From contig NC_052474.1 of assembly GCF_009730915.1 (NCBI RefSeq), forward strand, positions 5,057,501-5,121,500: a DNA stretch of 64,000 bases, given 5' to 3'. Both the position numbers and the translations under genes were made by a program. The DNA comes from Dioscorea cayenensis subsp. rotundata. Lineage: Eukaryota > Streptophyta > Magnoliopsida > Dioscoreales > Dioscoreaceae. Shown one piece after another: positions 24,901-34,591 of the stretch; the stretch's first letter is position 1, and every line of letters begins with the position of its first letter. A model generated the notes under the pieces. It ran no database searches and was not told the DNA's origin. It saw only the letters and a program-made list of their open reading frames with translations.

Positions 24901-26400
24901 AAGAAATGAAAATAATCAAATTAAGAGATACAAAAGCAAGACCTGGTTGCTCAAGGTTTTTTTCTCAAATGCCCGGTATTGATTATGAAGAGACATACTC
25001 TCCTGTAATGGATGGAATTACTTTTTAGATTTTTTTAATTGCCATGGCGACAAGTAATAAATTAGATATCGCGATTGATGGATGTTGTCACGACGATATC
25101 TGTATGGATTACTTGAAAAATGACATATATATGAAAATCCACGAAGGATATAGAAAAACAAACATTACAAATAATCATCATTTATACTCTATTAAATTAC
25201 TGAGAGATCTCTTTATAGGGTTAAAAACAATGCGGGACCGGATGTGGTATAACCGTCTCAGTGAATATCTTATAAAAGAAGGGTACCAAAATGATAATAT
25301 ATGTCCATGTGTGTTTATTAAAAGTTATACTAACGGTTTTGTTGTGATAGCGATATATGTGGATGATTTTAAATCTTGTAGGCACTCCTTACGAAATTGC
25401 GACTACAACATCATATTTGAAAAAGAATTTGAAATGAAAGATTTGGGAAAGACCAAATTGCATCTAGGTATACAAATCGAGCACTTATCCTCGGGAATAT
25501 TTGTGCATCAATCAACCTATACGTAGAAAAGGTGCTCGAAGAGATTCAATATGGAGAAGGCTTATCCATCTGAGTACGCCCTGATGGTCAGTCCGAGACT
25601 CTTGATGTTCACAAAGATCCATTTCAGCCCACGGAAGAAGGAGAGATCATTCTTGGTCCGAAACTCCATATTTAAGTGCAATCGGTGCATTAATGTATCT
25701 TGCAAATAATACGAGACCGGATATAGCTTTGCGATAGAAATCTTCTAGCAAGATACTGCTTCTACAGCGACACGAAGACACCTGGAAAGGAATAAAAAGA
25801 TGTGCTCACGTTATTTCACGAGGAACTACGAGATCCGGGTTTTATTCTATCGACAAGAATCTTCATCCAACCTCGCGTGTTTCTTGACGTCTTGGGTATC
25901 CATCTCGATCCTCACAAAAGGGCGATCTCGGGATCGGATACATGTTTTCTTCAGATGAGTACGACTATCTCATGGCGTTCCACAAAACAAACTCTTACGA
26001 CTACTTCATCAAATCATCGTGAAATTCTAGCTCTCCATGAAGCAAGTCGTGAATGCCAATGGTTACGATCTATGATTGAGCGTATATCGATCATCCCGCA
26101 AATTACCATCGAGTAACAACAAATGCTACGATGAATTTATGAAGACAACGATGCTTGTATTTCTCAAATACAAGGAGGTTATATTAAAGGTGACGAGCGA
26201 AGCATATATCACCAAAAATTTTTCTACACTCATGATCTCCGGGAAAAGAAGGCGTTATAGAAGTTCAAAAGATTCGATCCAGGTGAGAATCAAAAGTCGA
26301 TCTATTCACAAAATCACTTCCTAAGTGCATTCACCAAAGACTTATATACAAAATCGGGATGAGAAGACTTAAGGATGTAAGTACTTTCGATATAAATTAA
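21924..26400 (+). pseudogene. Frameshifted copia gag-pol of copy 2
   Basis: The likely start is ATGGCAAATATG at 21924. Recognisable pieces are: the gag zinc knuckle CYRCGSEGHWSRKF near 22735 (CCHC with the last Cys lost in this reading); the protease block CIIDCGTTHTILT near 22855; integrase pieces from about 23260 to 24200; reverse transcriptase at 25044-25526 with YVDD (AIYVDDFKS) and KDLGKTKLHLGIQIEHLSSG; and the RNase H block STKQTLTTTSSNHREILALH near 25980-26060. The pieces lie in alternating frames, so it is non-coding as written. Confidence 0.88.
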
Positions 26401-26626
26401 AAAGTTATTTATTTGAGGAGAGCTGCACTCTTTTTCCTTCGCCAGAGGTTTTTGTCCCAATGGGTTTTTCAGAGGCAAGGTTTTTTTAATGAGGCGAGTA
26501 ACCCTCAAATGTACCAGAGGATAGTGTACTCTTTTTTCCTTAGCTAGGTTTTTTTATCCCACTCGGGTTTTTCCCCGACAAGGTTTTTAACGAGGCATAT
26601 CCTTTGGTCGTAGGCATCGAGGGGAG

Positions 26627-27036
26627 TGTTATAAACAAATATTTTTAATGGATGCCCTCATCGTAGCAATTCACCGTAGCAGTGAGCATTACTATAGTAA
26701 CTTCTAGATATCAGCATGAGCAGCAACACTCGTAGTGACCGCCCATGTGGTACTGCTGAGCGACCGCGATCTTATTACTATTCCACCAACCGAGGGTATT
26801 TTTGGACCGTCGGATCGAATCGATCCCGGCCCGTTCATTCAACTTTTTGTAACCCTATAAATACCCCCCTCATTTTGTATATTTTGAGACATAGAAAAGA
26901 GAAGAGAAAGAAAAGAAAGAAATAAAAGAAGAAAGAAGAAGAAGCTAATTCTTCAGGGTTTTTGGGTTTTTGGTAAATACTCTGGCTCTCTATTCTTATT
27001 ACTATCTTTACATTTATAACATATATATTCTTAATA
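26627..27036 (+). repeat. 3' LTR of copia copy 2
   Basis: Starts TGTTATAAACAAATATTTT directly after the purine tract GAGGGGAG and ends TTCTTAATA. Confidence 0.9.
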
Positions 27037-27598
27037 ATATATATATTTTCAAATATATACATGCAATCAATCATGACAAAAAAAACAGAAGAAGAAGAAG
27101 AAAATTTCATCCTTTCATTTTGACTAATAATTATCAATTGAATGATGCTTATGAATGGCTTGCTTTGCACCAACCCAAATAAATTATGGTCAGATAAGCA
27201 ATGTAGGCAGCACGGAGTGGCCCATCCGTTTTCATGAGTTGACATTTTGCTCACCAATTTGCAGTGCTTATATTAATTGGTTCATGGTCCATATCAACTG
27301 CAAGAGACATGTACACAATATACCAACTTGGTTGCCCCTCTTCTCTCCATCAATCTTCTTCTCCTTCTGATGCTCTGGCAGACAAGGTTGCAACTAGTCA
27401 TGCCTGATTCCTCAGTACCTAGCATGGACGTGATGGTTCACCAAGTCTATGACAGAGGTTAACTGAGAGATATATATATATATATATCCTTATCTCAGTT
27501 GCATATATGGTTTTCTATCGTTTTTGATTCAAAAGAAAAAACCAACCATTGTCACTTTATTATTCTTGTTTCCATTCATCTCTTTGTATTATAATTAC

Positions 27599-28048
27599 AT
27601 GGAGAACAACTCCAAGAACAGCAAGAGTCTAATCTCAAAGACCTTCCAAAGATGCCGGTCCTTTGGCAGCAAGCAAACAAGGACTACACCAACCATGGTC
27701 TTGAAGACAAGGTCACAGTCAGAGTCTCCCAGGAAGAAGAAGAAGGCACCGGAGGGATGTGTCTCGGTGTACGTTGGGAAAGAGACTGAGAGATTCTTTG
27801 TGCGCACAGAGGTCATTAACCACCCACTGTTCAAGAAGCTGTTAGATGATGCTGAGATGGTGTATGGTTTTGCCACTGAAGGTCCTTTGAAGCTGCCATG
27901 CAACGTGAAGCTCTTTGAAGAGGTGTTGTGGGAGATGGAGATGGAGAAGGAGATGGTGGTTACTCCATCACTGGCTTGTAGCTTCTCTAGGAGTTCTTCT
28001 GGGTATCATCTTCTCAGCCCCTCCAGACCCATGGCCATGCATGGGTGA
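27599..28048 (+). CDS. SAUR family auxin-responsive protein
   Basis: Single-exon gene of 149 residues, as usual for SAUR genes. The start chosen is the ATG of MENNSKNSKS; the open frame upstream has no other ATG. Residues 1-48 are basic and Ser/Lys-rich. The SAUR core spans about 48-114, with APEGCVSVYVG, the RFFVRTEVINHPLFKKLL block and YGFATEGPLKLPCNV, which correspond to the family's conserved segments. The tail is Ser/Met-rich. SAUR proteins are small, short-lived regulators that in well-studied members inhibit PP2C.D phosphatases and so promote plasma-membrane H+-ATPase activity and cell expansion. That role is inferred for this member. A (TA)n run about 110-130 bp upstream could serve as TATA element. 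A broken copy of gene and promoter lies at 16486-17382. Confidence 0.92.
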   Translation: MENNSKNSKSLISKTFQRCRSFGSKQTRTTPTMVLKTRSQSESPRKKKKAPEGCVSVYVGKETERFFVRTEVINHPLFKKLLDDAEMVYGFATEGPLKLPCNVKLFEEVLWEMEMEKEMVVTPSLACSFSRSSSGYHLLSPSRPMAMHG

Positions 28049-28099
28049 ATACTTGATACTTTACTACTGGATATTAATTCAGATGCTTTTATTATAATT

Positions 28100-29850
28100 A
28101 TCATGCAAGCTGAATGAATGGTGTTCTTGTTCTTGTTTCATGCTTATTGTGCATGAACACCAAGTTCGTTCTTGCTGGTGTACTCTTTTATATTAATGGA
28201 AACCATCAAGTATAGTGTCCTTTCATGGATATATATATATATTATTTCAGTTGTTAGGATATTTCATTAAATCTTTTGATATTTTTGTAGACCTTAATGT
28301 TTCTAGCTCCTTTGTGTTGAGTTTATAGTGGCGTTGGTTGACTTGATTTAGATTGAAGTTTTTATTTGCAAGTTATCTAAAGGTGTGGATAGGTTAACAT
28401 CAAATCTGTGAAACTGAAAAATGGGATCGATGGTGGAGTGACAATATTCTTGTTTAGATTTTATTTTTATTTGTATCTTAAAATTATTATATTTTGATCT
28501 AGTTTGTTTCAGTGTAATTATTGACAGTTCTTCATGTTATTATCAAAATAACAAGAGAAAAAAATTCCCATAAAAATTAAAATAACCATAACTTTATAAC
28601 AAAGATTTAGTTACTTCTCATAATAATTTTTTTTTTAGATGGATAAACTACTTCAAATTAGATAGAGAAAAGAGAAAAGTCGCAGCCCCACAAGAACAGC
28701 CAAATCAGAGCTTAAAAACAAAGCATAGGAATAACCCTCTCTTCAGCAAGAACAGAGGAGCAGAGATATATGCATCATTATACAAAGCAAATCAAATATA
28801 GGTGATGTAACTCCACCGCTAGATTACGGTCTCTGTCCAACCCTTCATTAGTTGAGTTTGTTGATTATATTATAATATCATAATTATAGAGTAGCAGATA
28901 AATTAATTTTTAATTTCTACATCATGAATTAATTATATATATAGGGACCACTTATCCTCTGAAGACTGAAGATAATCTGCCAATATCTTTTGAGGGGAAT
29001 GCAATTATTAATACAGAAACTTTATTCTGCTTTACAAAACAACACAAAAGAGAGGATAAATGGAGATACAGTTTCTTTGATGTGGAGTCTTTGTTTATTA
29101 AAATCGTGGATGAATGATTAATGAAAAAACAAAAGGTTTATAAGCTAGTGCAGTGTATTAGACAAAGTCACTCATAATAAATCCTTATAGTCTCTTCATT
29201 TAGTTTTCAGTGACCCATTTTCCAATGATCTTTCCTGATTTACTCCATTGACAATCAAAAGAAATTGTTACAGTAGGATTATATTAATAAGTTAAAACAT
29301 ATTTCCTCAATAGTAAATAGATTTTACTGTATAAGGGTTAAAATTATTTTTTGACTTCTCTTTTTAATAAATCAGTGGTTTATTTATTTTTATTTAAAAA
29401 AAAAATTATTTTTTGACTGGTTAAATATAAACGTCGATTGACTTCATGTTTAATTTTTCTGATAATTTACCAAGGATAAATCTGGTTGGAGTTAGTAACT
29501 AAAATCTTCCAACATTGATTGATTTCTTCAAGTTTTTTTGTTCTGACAATTAAAAACAGAGGACTGAACGCACTTCAAAGGGCTGGATTTCTGTTTGAGT
29601 TTGAACATCTGAGCATCAGTGATGCACTGAGGTAGCAGTAATATGTGTAAGATCAACAGCGATGAACTCATAATGTATCTTTATTTTCATACTCTGACGT
29701 ATAAAAAACAAACTTGAAACATAAAATTAACGTACTGTAAACCTGCTTGCTGCTCTTATAGAAAACAATCATAGTACTAAATCATAATATATAAAGGGAA
29801 ATTAATGACACCAGTTGCAAGATAACCACCACAAAAGCCAGAAAGAAACT
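28100..29850. other. Intergenic spacer, no gene seen
   Basis: AT-rich sequence without exon-like frames. A poly-T tract followed by TAGATGGATAAACTACTTC near 28628 resembles the reverse complement of a poly(A)-tailed retroposon end. A similar TGGATAAACTATTTT lies at about 7567. No complete element could be outlined. Confidence 0.4.
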
Positions 29851-29853
29851 CAA

Positions 29854-31330
29854 TCAGATCTTCATGAGCTCTTGGAATGCTAGCATTGCAGAAGCAGGCA
29901 GTCCCAAAAGCACATTAATGCTCTTCCTCTCCTCCCCATGAGACAAGAACAATATCACTTCCTTCTCAGGCAGTGCCACTGGTCCTGACTGCACTGGTTC
30001 TCCCCATCCAAAATCAGTAGTATGGAAAGAAAGCCTAGACCAAGTAGTGATCAGCAAAGTTGCATTCAGTGAAGGTCTGGCTCTAGTTGCTTCAAAGAAA
30101 TCCATTGCCGATCTCATATAATCATCTGTCACCATGCTCACTGCATTCTGCACTAATCTAACCGAATACGATAAAGGATTGCCGACGAGCTCACCGGCTT
30201 GGCAGATTGAGTTTGTTAACACAATGCCATTGCCAAAGTAGCCTTTAGGGAGTGGAGGATTGAAACGTGACCTTCCATCAACGGCGAAGAGAAGCTTGGT
30301 CTCTTGTTCGGGTTTTAGCTTCAATGCTTGTGTCCGTGCTCGCCATACAAACGCAGATAGAGCCTCAAAGGTAGTGCACTTGGTGAGAGTTGCATCTTCC
30401 ATGGCTTTAAGTTTGAGTTCCTTGAGTTTATCTGGATCAAAGCAGAAGGATCTGTAGAGCATCTCTTCTTGGTATAATGCAGCCATGTTTGATATGTCCT
30501 TTATCTCGGCAAATTCATGGTGAGGGTAGCTGATCACTGGAGGGTTTCTGGACTTTAGCACCGTTCGGTCTATGAATGGTGGCACGGCCAATGGCAGTCC
30601 TCTTGCTGTTTCTCCCCATGAGTTCACAAACTCCATTGCCCCAAGTCCATCAAACATGCAGTGGTTCATTGATAAACCAAGTATGAAACCTCCACACTTG
30701 AATCGTGTTACCTTATCATCAAGAACATAACATACACATGATTAGAAATAATTTGTTAATAATATTGATTAGCAATTCATATATATATATATATATATAC
30801 CTGAGCAACAAGAGGGGGTATCTCAAGTATGTTCTTGGCACCAGGAACATTGTAAACAAGTTTGCCAAGAGTCAATGGATCAGGCTTGGCTATATCTCCA
30901 ATCTCTTCCATGTTACAGTCAGCATCAGCTTCAACAAAGACGGCACCTTCGCCGGTGCAGTTGACGATGAGCTTCCCCTCAGAGCTTATGGTGAGCCTAC
31001 CAGCGAGAGGATAATAATGAACAAGAACCTTTGCTAAGGCATTCCTTATCACCTCAGCAGCATTCTCATTCCCTTTATCTTCAGACTTGAAACAATAGAT
31101 TGTTTGGACAGTCACTGCAATGTTTTGATCCAAGTTTGAGAGGAAGTAAAGCCCATTCTCTGTCTCTTCAGCAGGGACAACAAGTGATGGTTCCCTTTGA
31201 TTCACACTCAGCTCAAACACATTTATCCCATTCTCTCCTACTCCAGCAATCTGTCTCAAGAGAACCAAATTAAATATAGTAAACATTAGCATGCAAAGAA
31301 GAAGAAGAAGAAGAAGAGGTTAATTACCAT
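29854..31330 (-). CDS. BAHD acyltransferase, HHT/ASFT-like (omega-hydroxyacid O-feruloyl transferase)
   Basis: Minus-strand gene. Proposed exons are 31330-31328 (just the ATG), 31250-30801 and 30711-29854, joining in frame to 436 residues, a normal BAHD length. The 77 bp first intron runs GTAATT to ACAG with a CTAAT branch-like motif and a pyrimidine tract; the second carries a (TA)n run. BAHD enzymes move acyl groups from CoA donors to alcohols or amines. The catalytic motif HCMFD sits at residues 168-172 and the structural motif DFGWG at 384-388. Long stretches (LVNNCTGEG-like region, [33 protein letters not shown]) resemble Arabidopsis HHT1/ASFT, which makes the alkyl ferulates of suberin and cutin. 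If the first intron is not spliced, an in-frame ATG at 31292 would give a different hydrophobic N-terminus. Substrate is inferred from family resemblance only. Confidence 0.93.
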
Positions 31331-31428
31331 CTTTGGTGTGTGATTTGAAGATAGAGAGAGATACTAATTAAGAGAGGAAACAATTGATCACAAGAAGCTT
31401 GTAAGAAGAAGTGAGAGAGGCTGGGAAG

Positions 31429-31438
31429 GTATATATAG
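31429..31438 (-). promoter_or_regulatory. TATA box of the BAHD gene
   Basis: On the minus strand this reads CTATATATAC, about 100 bp upstream of the proposed ATG, a normal spacing for a plant promoter with a short 5' leader. Confidence 0.6.
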
Positions 31439-31439
31439 A

Positions 31440-32150
31440 ATGAGACATGGTGGAAAAGCTCTCATGAGAAAGTCATGAGTTGAGAAAAAAAAAAGAAGCA
31501 TATAGAAGAGGACAACCATGGACAGTTGGAGTTGGCAAGCTGTGGGATTCTATTGAGTTTATATGGTAGATATGTTGAAAGACAATGAATGAATGCATTG
31601 CAGAAATATGGGAGATGAAGTGCATGTGCATGGACTTCTTTTTTGTTTATGGGAGTTTGCTTGGATGATGATGATGATGGTGAGTGACCTGCTGAATTTG
31701 GGTGGGAGTTGGTGACCAGCTTAAGAACCAAACATCACCAATGTGTGGATTCTATTGGGGCAGTTGTGGTTGGCGTCCTAACTTCAATTAAGCTTGCTTT
31801 TCTTTTAAGTGATGCTGTGATTTTGATCTGGTTCTATAGGTTCAAATTTAATCAAATTTGAGGATTTGACCTTCCTAGCTTTGAATGTACATGATAATGA
31901 ATCACAAAAGTCATCTTATTAATAAAAAGAATATGTATGTAACCTTTATGGAAGTTTGTTTGTTTTTTTTTTTCTTAATATCTGAATTTAATGGCCATGT
32001 GCCATCTTTTTAATATAACCTCAGTCTTAATATATTTTGAATAATTATATTGTTATAGATAAATATATATCAATTAATGTATCATTCGTGGATAAAATAT
32101 TTTAATAGGTATTTCATACATTAAATAGACACAGCTCAAAACATAAGCTC
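31440..32150. other. Intergenic spacer, no gene seen
   Basis: Upstream region of the BAHD gene, then AT-rich sequence up to the LINE-like ORF. An open frame at 31462-31731 on the minus strand is low-complexity and unsupported. Confidence 0.4.
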
Positions 32151-32207
32151 GGACAAACAGTTCCCATCCTCTGAGTTTCTCCCTGGTTCTCTGTTTCCCC
32201 TCTTGCC

Positions 32208-33330
32208 ATGGCAAGCGGGGGCCATACTCCCCAGCCTCCTCCATCCCATCCCTCCCCTCCTTCTTGGGCTCAAATTGCCTCCAAGGTTACATCCACCCAA
32301 GAAACCTCTCCCCTGTACAATCCTGCGATTCTCAACAAACTAAAAGAATCTACTTCAGATTTCATTAAACTGGACAATGATACCTTGAATCGAGCTCGCC
32401 TTCGTTTCCAACACTCACTCTTTGGGAAGTTTTTTGGTAAACCTCCTCTGTTTGAACAAGTGAAGATCTTTCTCTTGAAGAAATGGGAGAACATTGGGGA
32501 AGTTTTGATCTCGGATTTACCTAATGGCTTCATCCTTATTCGTTGTCCTAATGATAATGTCTTACAGTGCCTTCTCTCTGAAGGTCCCTGGACCATCAAT
32601 GGCATTATCTTGCAGCTATCTCCTTGGCGCCCTTACTTCGAACCTTCTTTCACTAAGCTGACTACTGCAGCAATCTGGATCCAACTTCATAATCTTCCAA
32701 TTGAATTCTGGAGTGGTGATACCCTTGAAACCGTTTCCAGTCATCTTGGAAGGCTTCTGAAAATCGATGAACTCACTCTCTCTCTTACCCGAACCAAATA
32801 CGCTAGAATTTGCCTTGAACTGGATCTTTCCAAACCACTCAGCAAGGGTTTTTGGCTTGGAGATGATATCCATCGTGTCTTTGTTGTGGTTCAATATGAG
32901 CGTCTTCCAACCTTTTGCTACTCCTGTGGAGTGATTGGCCATGGCTCTAGCTCCTATAGTCGGAATCCAGTAACCGGGAAGGCCAAAGTCTCTCAGCCCT
33001 CTCGAAATTTTCGAGAGAAGGAGGTTAGACTTGATCCCCTTCCCATGGATGTTGGAACTTCCGTCCGAGATCCTGTTCCCCCTTCTTCGGCTAGCAGTGA
33101 TGGTGCTTTGTTTGTTCCTGATAATTCTGTGAGTGATTCTGACTTCGGTCCTTGGCTTCTCGTTTCTCGCCGGCGAGGCCAACCCCGTTCCCATGGCGGT
33201 GGTGCTCGCACCCCTAACGCGAACGTTGGAACGGCAGCCGCTCCGAGCAACGATGACCGCTCGTCCCGAGGAGTTCCTGTTCGTGGTACACGTGGCAGCT
33301 TGCGAGGCGGTTCGAGTGGGCGGCGTCCCT
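32208..33330 (+). CDS. LINE-like ORF1 (DUF4283 + zinc knuckle), cut by gap
   Basis: Open frame of 374 residues from GCCATGGCAAGC (good start context) to the N gap. Residues ~1-30 are Pro/Ser-rich. About 50-230 match the DUF4283 domain seen in plant L1-type retrotransposon ORF1 and related proteins (LSEGPWTINGIILQLSPW, AIWIQLHNLPIEFW). A zinc knuckle follows near 244-256 (CYSCGVIGHGSSSYS), with the last Cys replaced, so it is probably non-functional. An Arg/Gly-rich tail leads into the gap. In such elements ORF1 is an RNA-binding protein and ORF2 carries endonuclease and reverse transcriptase. ORF2 would lie in or beyond the gap, and nothing after the gap looks like it. A host DUF4283 zinc-knuckle gene is a less likely alternative. 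Confidence 0.75.
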
Positions 33331-34330
33331 NNNNNNNNNNNNNNNNNNNNNNNNNNNNNNNNNNNNNNNNNNNNNNNNNNNNNNNNNNNNNNNNNNNNNN
33401 NNNNNNNNNNNNNNNNNNNNNNNNNNNNNNNNNNNNNNNNNNNNNNNNNNNNNNNNNNNNNNNNNNNNNNNNNNNNNNNNNNNNNNNNNNNNNNNNNNNN
33501 NNNNNNNNNNNNNNNNNNNNNNNNNNNNNNNNNNNNNNNNNNNNNNNNNNNNNNNNNNNNNNNNNNNNNNNNNNNNNNNNNNNNNNNNNNNNNNNNNNNN
33601 NNNNNNNNNNNNNNNNNNNNNNNNNNNNNNNNNNNNNNNNNNNNNNNNNNNNNNNNNNNNNNNNNNNNNNNNNNNNNNNNNNNNNNNNNNNNNNNNNNNN
33701 NNNNNNNNNNNNNNNNNNNNNNNNNNNNNNNNNNNNNNNNNNNNNNNNNNNNNNNNNNNNNNNNNNNNNNNNNNNNNNNNNNNNNNNNNNNNNNNNNNNN
33801 NNNNNNNNNNNNNNNNNNNNNNNNNNNNNNNNNNNNNNNNNNNNNNNNNNNNNNNNNNNNNNNNNNNNNNNNNNNNNNNNNNNNNNNNNNNNNNNNNNNN
33901 NNNNNNNNNNNNNNNNNNNNNNNNNNNNNNNNNNNNNNNNNNNNNNNNNNNNNNNNNNNNNNNNNNNNNNNNNNNNNNNNNNNNNNNNNNNNNNNNNNNN
34001 NNNNNNNNNNNNNNNNNNNNNNNNNNNNNNNNNNNNNNNNNNNNNNNNNNNNNNNNNNNNNNNNNNNNNNNNNNNNNNNNNNNNNNNNNNNNNNNNNNNN
34101 NNNNNNNNNNNNNNNNNNNNNNNNNNNNNNNNNNNNNNNNNNNNNNNNNNNNNNNNNNNNNNNNNNNNNNNNNNNNNNNNNNNNNNNNNNNNNNNNNNNN
34201 NNNNNNNNNNNNNNNNNNNNNNNNNNNNNNNNNNNNNNNNNNNNNNNNNNNNNNNNNNNNNNNNNNNNNNNNNNNNNNNNNNNNNNNNNNNNNNNNNNNN
34301 NNNNNNNNNNNNNNNNNNNNNNNNNNNNNN
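33331..34330. other. Assembly gap (1000 N)
   Basis: Exactly 1000 N, a placeholder gap of unknown true size. It cuts the LINE-like ORF on the left and leaves only ~260 bp of upstream sequence for RMI1 on the right. Confidence 1.
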
Positions 34331-34525
34331 TTGGAAGACTTTTTTAATTTATGAATTATTAACGCAACAAGAAAAAAATTAAGAAAGGTAAAAAAATGCT
34401 TGAATCGCCGTGGTCAATAAAACCAATAAATATTGGAGCAGAGATATTGATTATTCTGATTTTATTTCCTATATAATAGCTTTAAAAAAGAAATCTTTTT
34501 ATTTCTTTCACTTACAAGATACAAA

Positions 34526-34542
34526 CACGTGCATGCCACGTG
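34526..34542 (+). promoter_or_regulatory. Two G-boxes upstream of RMI1
   Basis: CACGTG at 34526-34531 and again at 34537-34542, 50-66 bp before the RMI1 start codon. G-boxes bind plant bZIP and bHLH factors. A functional role here is inferred only from position and pairing. Confidence 0.4.
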
Positions 34543-34591
34543 CGACATTTAGATATTCTTCTTTAGAGGAGGGAAAAATCCTGAAAAACGG

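Larger units (their letters stand above)
20744..27036 (+). mobile_element. Full-length but degenerate Ty1/copia LTR retrotransposon (copy 2)
   Basis: Same family and layout as 10208-16485, with LTRs at 20744-21151 and 26627-27036. The left LTR is more divergent, whereas the right LTR and the sequence after it match copy 1 closely. The coding region is again full of single-base indels, mostly at positions different from copy 1; in many places one copy keeps the frame where the other loses it. The element interrupts the ~140 bp tandem array on its left and is followed on its right by the intact SAUR gene. Confidence 0.9.

Noticed and set aside
33133-34382. Long plus-strand frames extending through 33.3-34.3 kb
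   Set aside because: Open only because the N run has no stops; only 32208-33330 is supported.
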